From the NCBI GenBank assembly GCA_041660925.1, contig JBAZVI010000008.1, positions 124,001 to 188,000 of the forward strand: DNA of 64,000 nucleotides, written 5' to 3'. The notes under the pieces are model-generated. The model made no database searches, was not told where the DNA came from, and worked only from the letters and a program-made list of their open reading frames with translations. The translations under genes were made by a program, and so were the position numbers. The DNA is from Elusimicrobiota bacterium (GTDB lineage: Bacteria; Elusimicrobiota; Elusimicrobia; UBA1565). Below, in pieces: positions 49,529-57,987 of the stretch (its first letter is position 1; each line of letters begins with the position of its first letter).

Positions 49529-50553
49529 TCATCCTCCTTCTCGGTCCCCCTCGCCCGCCGTGCGGGAGAGGGGGTATCGGGGGGTGAGGGGGAGCGCGCC
49601 GGCGCTCCCCGCGGATGCGCCTTCTCGTAGACCCGGCGGATCCCCTCGAGCGTGGCGTGGGTGTAGACCTGGGTGGTGGAGAGCGAGCGGTGGCCGAGCA
49701 TCTCCTGGAGCGTGCGGACGTCGCAGCCGCGCCCGAGCATCTGAGTGGCGAAGCTGTGGCGCAGCGCGTGCGGGGTCACGCCCTTGAGGAGGCCCGCCTT
49801 GCGGGCCGCGCGGCGCACGACCTGGGCGACGGAGCCCTCGCCGAGCCGCCCCCCCCGCGCGTTGAGCCAGAGAGGGCTCGAACCGACGAGCCCGTCGCCG
49901 GGTCGGCGCGCGTGCCCTTCTCCTCTCGCGCCGTCCCGTCGGCGCTCAGGCCCGCCGACGGGACGGGCCTCGAGGTAGGCGCGCAGGACGCGCAGCGCGG
50001 CGTGTCCGACGGGGACGACGCGTTCGCGCGAGCCCTTGCCGAAGACGCGCACGGTGCCGCCGACGAAGTCCACGTCGCCTACGTTGAGCCGGGCCAGCTC
50101 GCCGCGGCGCAGGCCGCTCGAGAAGAAGAGCTCGAGCACGGCGCGGTCGCGCAGGTCGAGGAGGCGGTCCCCCGGGGCCCCCTTCTCGAGCAGGGACTCC
50201 GTCTCGGGAGAGCTGAGGAAGCGGGGCAGGCGCCCCTCGCGGCGCGGCATGGGCAGGTTGAGGAAGGGGTCGCGGCGGAGGACGTCCTCTTCGATGAGCC
50301 AGCGCACCAGCGAGCGCAGCGCGGCGATCTTGCGAAGGACGGAGGTGCGGCGGATGGGCCGCCCGGAGAGTTCGGAGAGCCAGACGCGCAGGCGCTGGCG
50401 GTCGAGGCGGGAGGGCTCCTCCGCGCCCCAGCCGCGGGCCTCCCAGAAGCGCTCGAACTCGGCGAGGTCGGAGCGGTAGGCCCGGAGGGTGTGCTCGGAG
50501 AGGTTGCGGGCAGCGCGCAGGTGCGACAGGAAGCGCTGGACGCAGCTTCTCAC
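49525..50553 (-). CDS. xerC: XerC/XerD-type tyrosine recombinase
   Basis: 342 residues; the family is about 300. The N-terminal SAM-like DNA-binding domain (about 1-90) contains NLSEHTLRAYRSDLAEF. The catalytic set is visible: Arg in SSGLRRGEL (about 148), Lys in VFGKGSRERVVPV, HALRHSFAT (about 264), LGHRSLSTTQVYTH (about 288-300, with the nucleophilic Tyr). It resolves chromosome dimers at dif together with a partner. Two oddities: an Arg/Gly-rich insert of about 25 residues (about 195-220) before the HxLR motif, and a low-complexity tail after residue 313 encoded by a palindromic repeat. GTG start two bases after the topA stop. The order dprA-topA-xerC is common in bacteria. Whether it is XerC or XerD cannot be settled here. 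Confidence 0.93.
   Translation of the reverse strand: MRSCVQRFLSHLRAARNLSEHTLRAYRSDLAEFERFWEARGWGAEEPSRLDRQRLRVWLSELSGRPIRRTSVLRKIAALRSLVRWLIEEDVLRRDPFLNLPMPRREGRLPRFLSSPETESLLEKGAPGDRLLDLRDRAVLELFFSSGLRRGELARLNVGDVDFVGGTVRVFGKGSRERVVPVGHAALRVLRAYLEARPVGGPERRRDGARGEGHARRPGDGLVGSSPLWLNARGGRLGEGSVAQVVRRAARKAGLLKGVTPHALRHSFATQMLGRGCDVRTLQEMLGHRSLSTTQVYTHATLEGIRRVYEKAHPRGAPARSPSPPDTPSPARRARGTEKEDE
49546..49574. repeat. Palindromic repeat inside the xerC 3' end
   Basis: CCCCCTCGCCCG and CGGGAGAGGGGG form an imperfect hairpin around CCGTG, followed by another GGGGTGAGGGGG run. This sequence type is common in intergenic repeats and here encodes the Pro/Ser/Arg-rich tail of XerC, suggesting insertion of a small palindromic element into the gene end. 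Confidence 0.55.
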
Positions 50554-50554
50554 A

Positions 50555-53008
50555 TTATTTGCGCGGGACGGGCTTCACCGGCGGTTCGGCCTGAATCGTC
50601 TCAGCGTCCTCTTTGGAGAGGGGCTTGATGTTCCGGCACTTCGGGAAACCCGAGCAGGCGAGGAAGTGCCCGCGCTTGCCCAGCCGCATCCACATCGGGC
50701 TCGAGCACTTGTTGCACTTGCGCGAGGTCAGGACGGGACGGGAGCCCTCGATCTTCTTGCCCTCGGCGTCGAGGGAGAAGGTGTTGCGGCAGGCCGGGTA
50801 GCCCGAGCAGGCGAGGAAGCGCCCCTTGCGCCCGGTGCGGATGACCATCCCCTTGCCGCAGAGGTCGCACTTCTCGTCGGTCTGCTGGGGGACGACCCGC
50901 TTGCCCTCGGCGTCGAGCTGCGCCTTTCCCTTGCACTTGGGGAAGCGCGAGCAGGAGAGGTACTTGCCGAAGCGGCTCTCGCGGATGAGCATGGGCTCGC
51001 CGCAGAGCGGGCACTTCTCGTCGCTCTCCTGCGGCTTCACGCGCGAGTCCTCCATCGTCTCCTGGGCCAGGGCGAGCGCCTTGATCAGGGGGTCGTGGAA
51101 GCCCTGGACGACCTCGCGCCAGGGGCGCTGGCCCTCGGCGATCTCGTCGAGCTGCTCTTCGACCTGGGCCGTGTAGCCGAGGTCGAGCTGGTCGGGGAAG
51201 TGGAGCTTGAGCTTCTCGACGACGATCCGCCCGAGGTCGGTCGGGGTCAGCCGCCGGTCCTTGGGCGCGCGGTCGACGTAGCCGCGCTCGATGATGGTCT
51301 TGATGGTCGGCGCGTAGGTCGAGGGGCGTCCGATGCCGTGCTTCTCGAGCGCGCGGATGAGGCTGGCTTCGTTGTAGCAGGGGGGCGGGGAGGTCTTATG
51401 GTCCTCGGCGCAGACGCCGTCGGCCCCGTCGAGGGCGAGCTTGTCGCCCGTCTGCAGCTCGGGCAGGCGTCCCTCGGCGCTCTCCTCGTCGGCCTCGTCC
51501 TCCTCCTTGAACTCCTCGGTCTCGGCGGCCTTCGTCCCGGCCTTCCAGGCGCGCAGGAAGCCCTCGAACTTGAGGGTGCGGCCGTTGGCGCGGAAGAGGG
51601 CCTCGCCGCTGCGGACGTCGGCGGCGACGGTGTCGTAGACCGCGTCGGCCATCTGGCTGGCCAGGAAGCGGCGGAAGACGAGGTCGTAGAGCTTGAACTG
51701 CTCGGGGGTCAGGTAGGCGCGCAGCTCCTCCGGCGGGCGCATGCCGGTGGGGCGGATCGCCTCGTGCGCCTCCTGGGCGCCGCGGACCTTGCTCGCGTAG
51801 ACCGGCGAGGTCTCGGGCGCGAACTGGGCGCCGTAATCGGGGCTCGCGAGCAGGAAGCTCCGGGCCTCCGTCTGGGCGATGGTCGCCACGTTGACGGAGT
51901 CCGTACGCATGTAGGTGATGAGACCGGCGGGCTCGCCCTTGCCCACGTCGACGCCTTCGTAGAGCTGCTGGGCGATCATCATCGTGCGGTCGGCCGCGTA
52001 GCCGAGCCGCTGGGAAGCGGCCTGCTGGAGCGTGCTGGTGATGAAGGGCGGCTGGGGACGGCGGCGGACTTCCTTGCGCTTGACCTCGATGACGTCGAAG
52101 GGACCGGAGGCGACCGCGGAGACGACGGCGTCGATCTCTTCGCGGGTGCGGAAGGGGGTGGCCTTGACCCGGTACTCCTCGGAGAAGAGCTTGAAGGCGC
52201 GGACGGTCTCGATCTTCTCGCCCTTCCAGTGGGTCAGCCGCGCCTCGAAGACCGGCGGGGAGCCCGCCTTCTCGAGGCGGACCTTGAGCGTCCAGTAGGC
52301 CTCGGAGGAGAAGCCCGAGATCTCCTTCTCGCGCTCGACGAGCAGGCGGCAGGCGACGGACTGCACGCGGCCGGCGGAGAGGCCGCGCCGGATCTTCCGC
52401 CAGAGGAGCGGCGAGAGCTTGTAGCCGAGCAGGCGGTCGATGACGCGCCGGGCCTGCTGGGCCTGGACGAGGTTCATGTCGACGTTGCGCGGGCTCTTGA
52501 GCGCGTCCTGGATGGCGTGCGGCGTGATCTCGTGGAAGGTGATGCGCCGCGCGCGGGCGTCCTCGAGCTCGAGGATCTGCACGAGGTGCCAGGCGATGGA
52601 TTCTCCCTCGCGGTCATGGTCGGTGGCGAGGTAGACGCAGCCGGCCTCCTTGGCGAGCTTCTTGAGGTCGGGGAGGAGCTTCTTGGTGCGCGTCAGCAGG
52701 GCGTACGTGGGCTCGAAGCCGTGCGCCTCGTCGACGCCGAGACTCTTCTCGGGGAGGTCGCGCACGTGGCCGTAGGAGCTGGCGACGACGTAGCCCTTCT
52801 TCAGGAAGCGCGAGATCGTGCGCTGCTTCGCGGGCGACTCGACGATGACGAGGTCGGGTCCGGTGCCCGGCGCGGAGGCCTTGGGGGCCTTCGGCGCCTT
52901 CGCCGCCTTGGGGGCTTTGGCCGCCTTCGGGGCTTTCACCGCCTTCGGGGCCTTGGCCGCCTTGGGCGCCTTGGCGGGAGTATTGTCGTCGGCTTCAGTA
53001 TCGGGCAT
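50555..53008 (-). CDS. topA: DNA topoisomerase I (type IA)
   Basis: 817 residues. It relaxes negative supercoils through a 5'-phosphotyrosine. Residues 12-45 are a Lys/Ala/Pro repeat (AKAPK units), an N-terminal low-complexity DNA-binding-like extension. The Toprim domain follows (DLVIVESPAKQRTI; TDHDREGESIAWHL at about 132-145), then the active-site Tyr in GLITYMRTDS (about 362-371). Three C4 zinc ribbons close the protein (about 663-790), each with C-x-x-C and C-S-x-[FY]-P-x-C. Lys/Ala/Pro-rich tails are more usual at the C-terminus, so N-terminal placement is a small oddity. The ATG overlaps the dprA stop by 14 bases and xerC follows two bases downstream. Confidence 0.97.
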   Translation of the reverse strand: MPDTEADDNTPAKAPKAAKAPKAVKAPKAAKAPKAAKAPKAPKASAPGTGPDLVIVESPAKQRTISRFLKKGYVVASSYGHVRDLPEKSLGVDEAHGFEPTYALLTRTKKLLPDLKKLAKEAGCVYLATDHDREGESIAWHLVQILELEDARARRITFHEITPHAIQDALKSPRNVDMNLVQAQQARRVIDRLLGYKLSPLLWRKIRRGLSAGRVQSVACRLLVEREKEISGFSSEAYWTLKVRLEKAGSPPVFEARLTHWKGEKIETVRAFKLFSEEYRVKATPFRTREEIDAVVSAVASGPFDVIEVKRKEVRRRPQPPFITSTLQQAASQRLGYAADRTMMIAQQLYEGVDVGKGEPAGLITYMRTDSVNVATIAQTEARSFLLASPDYGAQFAPETSPVYASKVRGAQEAHEAIRPTGMRPPEELRAYLTPEQFKLYDLVFRRFLASQMADAVYDTVAADVRSGEALFRANGRTLKFEGFLRAWKAGTKAAETEEFKEEDEADEESAEGRLPELQTGDKLALDGADGVCAEDHKTSPPPCYNEASLIRALEKHGIGRPSTYAPTIKTIIERGYVDRAPKDRRLTPTDLGRIVVEKLKLHFPDQLDLGYTAQVEEQLDEIAEGQRPWREVVQGFHDPLIKALALAQETMEDSRVKPQESDEKCPLCGEPMLIRESRFGKYLSCSRFPKCKGKAQLDAEGKRVVPQQTDEKCDLCGKGMVIRTGRKGRFLACSGYPACRNTFSLDAEGKKIEGSRPVLTSRKCNKCSSPMWMRLGKRGHFLACSGFPKCRNIKPLSKEDAETIQAEPPVKPVPRK

Positions 53009-53867
53009 ATCTTTGACCAGCCATGGCCAGGACCAGGTCCCGGCCTTCGAGTTCCGTCAGGACTCCAAGCAGGCGCGGCGTCGGCCAGCCGGTCCCGGCG
53101 GCGAGCTCCTCTACGGTCATGGAGCTTGAAGCGAGCAATTCTATGATTTTTCCCTCGTCCGCGCTCAACTGGGCGGCGCAAGCGGGTCCGGAATCGACGG
53201 TGGAAGCGGGCGCGGGGAGCAGTTCGGGCAGCTCCTCGGCGAGGTCCTCGTAGCCCCGGGCGAGCGCGGCGCCCTGGCGCAGGAGCTCGAGCGGGCCGGC
53301 GCTCAGCGGGGAGTCGGCGGGCCCGGGGACGGCGAAGACCTCGCGGCCCTGGGCGAGGGCGATGCGGGCCGTGATGAGGGAGCCGGAGCGGAGGTCGCCC
53401 TCGACGACGACCACGGCGCAGGCCAGCGCGGAGATGATCCGGTTGCGGCGCGGGAAATGGGCGGCCAGCGGCGGGGTCCCGGGCGGGAACTCGCTGAGGA
53501 GGGCGCCGCCGGAACGGACGATGCGCTCGGCGAGCGCGGCGTTCTCGGGCGGATAGGCGACGTCGAGGCCGCAGCCGAGCACGGCCCAGGTCGTCCCCCC
53601 GGCGTCGAGCGCGGCGAGATGCGCCTCGGTGTCCACCCCGCGGGCCAGGCCGCTGACCACCGGGACCCCGGCGCGGGCGCAGCCCTCGGCGAGGCGGCGG
53701 GCCATGCGCCGGCCGTAGGGGGTCGCCTTCCGCGAGCCGACGATCGCGACGGCGCCCGCCGAAGGCGGCAGGACCCCGCGCACGTGGAGCAGGGACGGCG
53801 CGTCGGCGACCTCGCGCAAGACCTCGGGGTAGCCGGGGTCCTCGAGGCGCAGGAGGCGGTCGCTCAA
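52995..53867 (-). CDS. dprA: DprA/Smf DNA-processing protein
   Basis: 290 residues from TTG 53867. GAGGAG lies just upstream and the TTG overlaps the stop of the XRE gene (TTGA). DprA protects incoming single-stranded DNA and loads RecA during natural transformation. The Rossmann-like core shows GSRKATPYG (about 42-50), SGLARGVDTEAH (about 70-81), FPRRNRII (about 138-145), SGSLITAR and AVPGPAD. The C-terminal winged-helix domain (about 230-290) contains TVEELAAGTGWPTPRLL. The N-terminal SAM-like domain of longer DprA proteins is missing, as in many bacteria. It is in one run with comM, another transformation gene, and with topA and xerC. Confidence 0.95.
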   Translation of the reverse strand: MSDRLLRLEDPGYPEVLREVADAPSLLHVRGVLPPSAGAVAIVGSRKATPYGRRMARRLAEGCARAGVPVVSGLARGVDTEAHLAALDAGGTTWAVLGCGLDVAYPPENAALAERIVRSGGALLSEFPPGTPPLAAHFPRRNRIISALACAVVVVEGDLRSGSLITARIALAQGREVFAVPGPADSPLSAGPLELLRQGAALARGYEDLAEELPELLPAPASTVDSGPACAAQLSADEGKIIELLASSSMTVEELAAGTGWPTPRLLGVLTELEGRDLVLAMAGQRYARY

Positions 53868-54340
53868 AGGAGCTCCTCGCCGAAGGGACGGGAAGGGCGC
53901 AGGGGCAGGTCGGCGGCGGGCCGCGGTCGGGACTCCGGCCGGGCCGGCGCGGGCCGCGCGGGGCTCCGCCAGCCCCGCGCGGGCGGCGGGGGCGCTTCTT
54001 CGGTCCGCTCGCGCGCAGAGCCGGTGATGAGGGCGTGCGCGGCGCGGAAGGAGTCCTCGTCGACGCGCACGCGGCGCCACTCGGAGGGGATGCGCCCGGC
54101 GCACACCGCCAGGCGCGTCGCGTCGAGGCCGAGCGCACCCGCGAGGCGCCGCAGGGCGTCCTCCTCGGCGGGAGGGTTGCGCTTGCCCGAAAGGACCTTC
54201 GAGAGGAAGGAGGGGTCGAGGTCCGCCGCGCGGCAGAGCTCCCTCAGACCGAGCGCCCGCGCGTCCATCGCGCGCCGGACGAGCTCGACGAAAGGTGCCG
54301 CGTCGGCGGCCGCCGCGTCATTTGAACTTGATGAACTCAT
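53864..54340 (-). CDS. XRE-family helix-turn-helix regulator
   Basis: 158 residues. Residues about 30-85 form an XRE helix-turn-helix: LRELCRAADLDPSFLSKVL, SGKRNPPAEE, then ALRRLAGALGLDATRLAVCAG. The C-terminal half is Pro/Arg/Ala-rich and probably disordered. ATG 54340 overlaps the end of the TPR gene by 23 bases, and the stop overlaps the TTG start of dprA by four bases, so expression is coupled to dprA. It may regulate its own operon; target sites are not evident. Confidence 0.85.
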   Translation of the reverse strand: MSSSSSNDAAAADAAPFVELVRRAMDARALGLRELCRAADLDPSFLSKVLSGKRNPPAEEDALRRLAGALGLDATRLAVCAGRIPSEWRRVRVDEDSFRAAHALITGSARERTEEAPPPPARGWRSPARPAPARPESRPRPAADLPLRPSRPFGEELL

Positions 54341-54701
54341 ACTTGTTCTTCACCGTCTCGATGTCCGGCCCGCTCGGATACTCCTCGATGTAGCGCTGGA
54401 ACTGGATCCGCGCGTCCTCCCACTTCTGCTGCTCGGAGTAGATCGTCCCGAGGCGCAGCAGCGCCTTCGGCGCGTACTGACAGGTCGGATAGTCGGTCAG
54501 CAGCTGGGTGAAGGCCTCCGTGGCCGTCGGGAAGTCGCTGCGCAGGAAGGTCGTCATCCCCACGTAGTAGGCCACCTGAGGTGAGCGCCTCGGGTCGGGA
54601 TGCTTCTGGTTGTAGACGACCACGTCGTGGAAGGTATAGTGGCTGCGGATATAGCCCACGCCGAAGATGACGAGGACGACGGAGATGACGAACTTCTTCA
54701 T
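54318..54701 (-). CDS. Membrane-anchored TPR protein
   Basis: 127 residues. An uncleaved-looking N-terminal hydrophobic helix (residues 2-18, KKFVISVVLVIFGVGYI) anchors a periplasmic domain with two to three TPR units: SPQVAYYVGMTTFLRSDFPT, CQYAPKALLRLGTIYSEQQK and WEDARIQFQRYIEEYPSG. This resembles the TPR part of BamD/YbgF-type envelope proteins, but it is too short to assign to either. It starts immediately after the LysM gene stop (TAGATG) with GAGGAG upstream, so the two are likely partners at the cell envelope. Confidence 0.82.
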   Translation of the reverse strand: MKKFVISVVLVIFGVGYIRSHYTFHDVVVYNQKHPDPRRSPQVAYYVGMTTFLRSDFPTATEAFTQLLTDYPTCQYAPKALLRLGTIYSEQQKWEDARIQFQRYIEEYPSGPDIETVKNKYEFIKFK

Positions 54702-55475
54702 CTACTCCTCCAGCTTGAGCAGGTCGCCGGGCTGGACCGTGTCGCCCGCGCCGACGACGAGCGCGCGGTAGCGGTCCTTGTCGGCCAGCTTCCTGGAGAC
54801 CTCGACGATGCCGATCTTCTGCATGTAGAGACCCTTGGGGTCGGTGTCGGCCTCGGTCCGAGAGGTCCGGCGGTACACGCCGTAGCGCTGCCGCTTCGCG
54901 ACCCCGGAGCGCTCGATGAGGAGGAGGACATGGTCCCCCTGGGACGCCTGCAGGCGCTCGGGCGACTCGAGGACCTTGCCGTCCTCCTTCCATGACGCGG
55001 GCATGAGCAGCCGGCGCAGGGCCGGAGTCTGGCCCGTCTGACCCGAGGGGATCTCCATGGAGAGCGCGTCCGGCAGGGCGATGGCGCCCGCCGAGGCGCT
55101 GGGATCGAAGGGCGGACCCTTCTCGACCGGGGCGGGGGGTTCAGGCGCCGGCTCGGGAGCGGCCGCGGGCTCCTCCTTGGGCTCCGGGGCCTCGCGGGGG
55201 ATGTCCTGCGCTTCGGTGTCGGGTCCGAGCGCGGGGCCGGGCTCCGACACGGGAGCGGCGGCGTCGGGGATGACGATGATCTGCCCGGGGTAGATCCAGT
55301 GCGGGTCCTTGACGGACGGCGCGGGGTTGGCGTCCGCGATGCGGCGCCAGCCGAAGTTATCCTCATAGTAGCGGCCCGCCAGGTCCCAGAGGGTGTCCCC
55401 GGGGACGACCGTGTGCCGCGACTCGGCGCGGACGACCGCCGGAGCGAGCAGAAGCGCTAATAGGAGTATCTTCAT
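54702..55475 (-). CDS. Secreted LysM-domain protein
   Basis: 257 residues from ATG 55475, which overlaps the comM stop (ATGA). A signal peptide (MKILLLALLLAPAVVRA) is followed by one LysM domain (about 22-74: HTVVPGDTLWDLAGRYYED ... WIYPGQIIVIP), which binds peptidoglycan or chitin-like glycans. A Pro/Glu/Ala linker (about 80-130) leads to a C-terminal beta-rich domain (about 150-257) that I do not recognise. It is probably periplasmic and cell-wall bound. LysM proteins with this layout sit near secretion or pilus genes in several phyla. The pairing with the membrane TPR protein downstream is notable. Confidence 0.88.
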   Translation of the reverse strand: MKILLLALLLAPAVVRAESRHTVVPGDTLWDLAGRYYEDNFGWRRIADANPAPSVKDPHWIYPGQIIVIPDAAAPVSEPGPALGPDTEAQDIPREAPEPKEEPAAAPEPAPEPPAPVEKGPPFDPSASAGAIALPDALSMEIPSGQTGQTPALRRLLMPASWKEDGKVLESPERLQASQGDHVLLLIERSGVAKRQRYGVYRRTSRTEADTDPKGLYMQKIGIVEVSRKLADKDRYRALVVGAGDTVQPGDLLKLEE

Positions 55476-56983
55476 AGGGTCCGCCATTTTCCCAAATAGG
55501 AAGCCGCTTCCGCCAGATGTTTGCGCAGGACGGGCCCGGAACCTTCCAGATCCGCCGCCGTCCGGGCGACCCGGAGGAGGCGGTCGAGCCCTCGCGGAGA
55601 GAGCGCCGACCGGCGTGCCGCGGCCTCGAGGAGGAGCCGCCCGTCCCCGTCGACGCGGCAGGCCTCGCGCAGGTCCGCGCCGGCGAGGCGCGCGTTGAGC
55701 TCCCGGGAGCCGCGGCCGCGGGCGAAAGCCCGGGCGGCGAGGACGCGCCCGCGGACCTCGGCCGTCGATTCCGGCACGGGGCCGACCCCTTCCCACTCGG
55801 CGAAGGGCACCGGAGAGAGCTCCGCCTGCAGATCGACGCGGTCGAGCAGCGGGCCGGAGACGCGGCCGCGGTAGCGGCGCACGTCGCGCTCCGTGCACTC
55901 GCAGCGCCGACCCGGATGGCCGAGGTAGCCGCAGGGGCAGGGGTTCATCGCCGCGACGAGCGTGAAGTCGGAGGGATAGAGGACCGACTCCCTCAGGCGG
56001 GAGACCCCGACGCAGCGGTCCTCCATGGGCTGGCGCAGGGACTCGAGCGCCTCGCGGCCGAACTCCGGCCACTCGTCGAGGAAGAGCACCCCGCGGTGCG
56101 CGAGCGTGACCTCTCCCGGGCGGCAGCGCGCGCCGCCGCCCACCAGCGCGGTCGGGGTCGTCGTGTGGTGCGGCGCCCGGAACGGGCGCGCGCGCACGAG
56201 CCCCCCTCCCGGCGGGAGGCGGCCGCAGACCGAGTAGACGCGCGTGACCTCGAGCGCCTCCTCGCGCCCGAGCGGCGGGAGCAGGCCGGGCAGGCGCCGG
56301 GCGAGCATGGATTTCCCCGTTCCCGGCGGGCCGATGAGCAGGAGGTTGTGCCCGCCGGCGGCCGCGAGTTCGACCGCGCGGCGCGCCAGCGCCTGTCCGC
56401 GCACGTCGCCCAGATCCTCCCCGCCGGCGGGCAGGGGCTCCTCCTCGGGCTCCGGGAGCCGCTCGGGCAGGGCCCCGCGCAGCAGGTCGACGGCCTCCCG
56501 CAGCGTGGAGACCCCGTAGGCCTCGAGGCCCGGGGACGCCGCCGCCTCGCGCAGGTTCTCGCGAGGGACCACGACCCCGCGCAGACCCCGCCGGCGCGCC
56601 GCGGCCGCCATGGAGAGCACCCCCGAGACCGGCCGGACCGCCCCGTCGAGCGCGAGCTCGCCGAGGAAGCAGAGGTCCGCCGCGGAGGAGACGGCCTCGA
56701 CCTGCTCCGAGGCGGCCAGGGCCCCGAGCGCGATGGGCAGGTCGAAGTGGGTGCCGGCCTTGCGGGTCTCCGCCGGGGAGAGGTTCACCGTCACGCGCCG
56801 GCCGGGGAACTCGAAGCCGGCGTTGCGCACCGCCGAGACGACGCGCTCGCGCGCCTCGCGCACCGAGCCGTCGGGCAGGCCGACGGTCTTGAAGCAGGGA
56901 AGGCCGTTGGCGAGGTCGAACTCGACGGCCACGAGGAAGCCGTCGATGCCGCTCACCGCCGCCGACCAGAACCGGGCGATCAC
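55472..56983 (-). CDS. comM: ComM/YifB-type Mg-chelatase-like AAA+ ATPase
   Basis: 503 residues, full family length. The N-terminal domain (about 1-170) contains GLPCFKTVGLPDGSVREARERV and ETRKAGTHFDLPIALG. The AAA+ core has Walker A GPPGTGKSMLARRL (about 217-230), the family motif RPFRAPHHTTT, Walker B RGVLFLDEWPEF and MNPCPCGYLGHP; the C-terminal Mg-chelatase domain closes it. ComM is a DNA branch-migration helicase that promotes integration of DNA during natural transformation. It is the first gene of the long minus-strand run and is divergent from the motor operon starting at 57173. Its promoter should lie between 56984 and 57172. Confidence 0.95.
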   Translation of the reverse strand: MIARFWSAAVSGIDGFLVAVEFDLANGLPCFKTVGLPDGSVREARERVVSAVRNAGFEFPGRRVTVNLSPAETRKAGTHFDLPIALGALAASEQVEAVSSAADLCFLGELALDGAVRPVSGVLSMAAAARRRGLRGVVVPRENLREAAASPGLEAYGVSTLREAVDLLRGALPERLPEPEEEPLPAGGEDLGDVRGQALARRAVELAAAGGHNLLLIGPPGTGKSMLARRLPGLLPPLGREEALEVTRVYSVCGRLPPGGGLVRARPFRAPHHTTTPTALVGGGARCRPGEVTLAHRGVLFLDEWPEFGREALESLRQPMEDRCVGVSRLRESVLYPSDFTLVAAMNPCPCGYLGHPGRRCECTERDVRRYRGRVSGPLLDRVDLQAELSPVPFAEWEGVGPVPESTAEVRGRVLAARAFARGRGSRELNARLAGADLREACRVDGDGRLLLEAAARRSALSPRGLDRLLRVARTAADLEGSGPVLRKHLAEAASYLGKWRTL

Positions 56984-57031
56984 CCCCTGGTTACGCCCGG
57001 GGGGGCCGGAAAGTTCCCTCCAGCCGCGGCT

Positions 57032-57061
57032 CGCCGAACCTGGTTCCGCCGAACCTGGTTC
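57032..57061. promoter_or_regulatory. Tandem near-palindromic repeat between comM and the motor operon
   Basis: CGCCGAACCTGGTTC occurs twice back to back (57032-57046 and 57047-57061). Each unit contains the dyad GAACC-T-GGTTC. Two adjacent dyads in a divergent intergenic region look like a regulator binding site. No recognised family is assigned. Confidence 0.5.
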
Positions 57062-57172
57062 GGGGATACCCGATATGAGTCTATCTGGAGGGAGGGCGGC
57101 GTCCTCAGGATTTGCGGATTATTCTGTTATGATTCCGAAACACCGGACCGCTACACTCCCGATACCTCTATT

Positions 57173-57979
57173 ATGGAAGGGACGAAGACGAAGTACTGGC
57201 TCTTCCTCCATGGACAAGTGCTCGGCCCCTACGGGGAATCCGAGCTCTCCGTCGTGGACGGCTTCGGCGCGGACGCCCTCGTCTGCGACGACGAGGACCT
57301 CGCCTCCGGCTCCCCGCAGTGGACGCGCGCGGCCGCGGTCCCCGCCCTGGCGATGCCGGTGCTCGAGGCCGTCGGCGGCCAGGGGGCCCGCACCCGCTGG
57401 CGCGGCGCCCTCCCGGCCGACCCGACGCTCCAGGACGTCGCGTGCATCCATTCGCTCGAGGAGCAGATGGCGGTGCTGGCCAACGCGCTCGTGGGCCTGC
57501 GCAAGTACTGCTCCCGCCAGGCGACCGACCTCATCGGCCTGCAGGCGGAGCTCGCCGAGAAGCGCGGCGAGATCGCGGAGCTCAAGAAGCGCATGGCGGT
57601 GGCCGGAGAGCGACTCCTCGCGCTCGACGAGCTCAAGCTCGCCGACGAGAAGCTCGGAGAGGGCCTCGAGGCCGAGACCCGCCGCGTCGACGGCGCGCTC
57701 GCCCTCCAGGAAGCCCGCCTCGCCGCGCTCAAGTCCGAGAGCGCCAAGGCCCGCGAGGAGATCCTCTCCGAGATCGGCAAGGTCGGCGAGGCCATCCGCG
57801 CGCAGGTCGGCGAGCTCAAGGAGCGCATGAACGCCGCTCCCTCCGCCGCGGGGACGGGGCCCGCCGCGGCCCCCGCTGCGGCCGAGGACGAGTTCGGCCT
57901 GCCGACCCTTTCCCTCCTGGACGACGTCGGGAGCCCCGCGCCCGAGAAGGGCGGCGAAGGGGAGTCCCTGGACGCATGA
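57173..57979 (+). CDS. GYF_2-domain coiled-coil protein
   Basis: 268 residues from ATG 57173. The first 55 residues match the GYF_2 pattern: KYWLFLHGQVLGPYGESEL, then DALVCDDEDLASGSPQWTRA. GYF_2 modules are presumed protein-binding and are common in bacterial membrane or envelope-associated proteins. From about residue 105 to 225 the sequence is a coiled coil (LQAELAEKRGEIAELKKRM, ALQEARLAALKSESAKAREE). The end is Ala/Pro-rich and acidic. There is no signal or membrane helix, so it is cytoplasmic. It opens the motor operon and its stop overlaps the first possible ATG of the FliF-FliG gene. It is positioned like the coiled-coil gene next to the other FliF-FliG fusion, so a docking role at the motor base is possible. 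Confidence 0.82.
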   Translation: MEGTKTKYWLFLHGQVLGPYGESELSVVDGFGADALVCDDEDLASGSPQWTRAAAVPALAMPVLEAVGGQGARTRWRGALPADPTLQDVACIHSLEEQMAVLANALVGLRKYCSRQATDLIGLQAELAEKRGEIAELKKRMAVAGERLLALDELKLADEKLGEGLEAETRRVDGALALQEARLAALKSESAKAREEILSEIGKVGEAIRAQVGELKERMNAAPSAAGTGPAAAPAAAEDEFGLPTLSLLDDVGSPAPEKGGEGESLDA

Positions 57980-57987
57980 GGTCTCTC

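Noticed and set aside
57319..57975. Upstream extension of the second FliF-FliG fusion within the GYF_2 gene.
   Set aside because: The extension is Arg/Gly/Pro-rich and precedes a clear signal peptide; the other frame there encodes a good GYF_2/coiled-coil protein.
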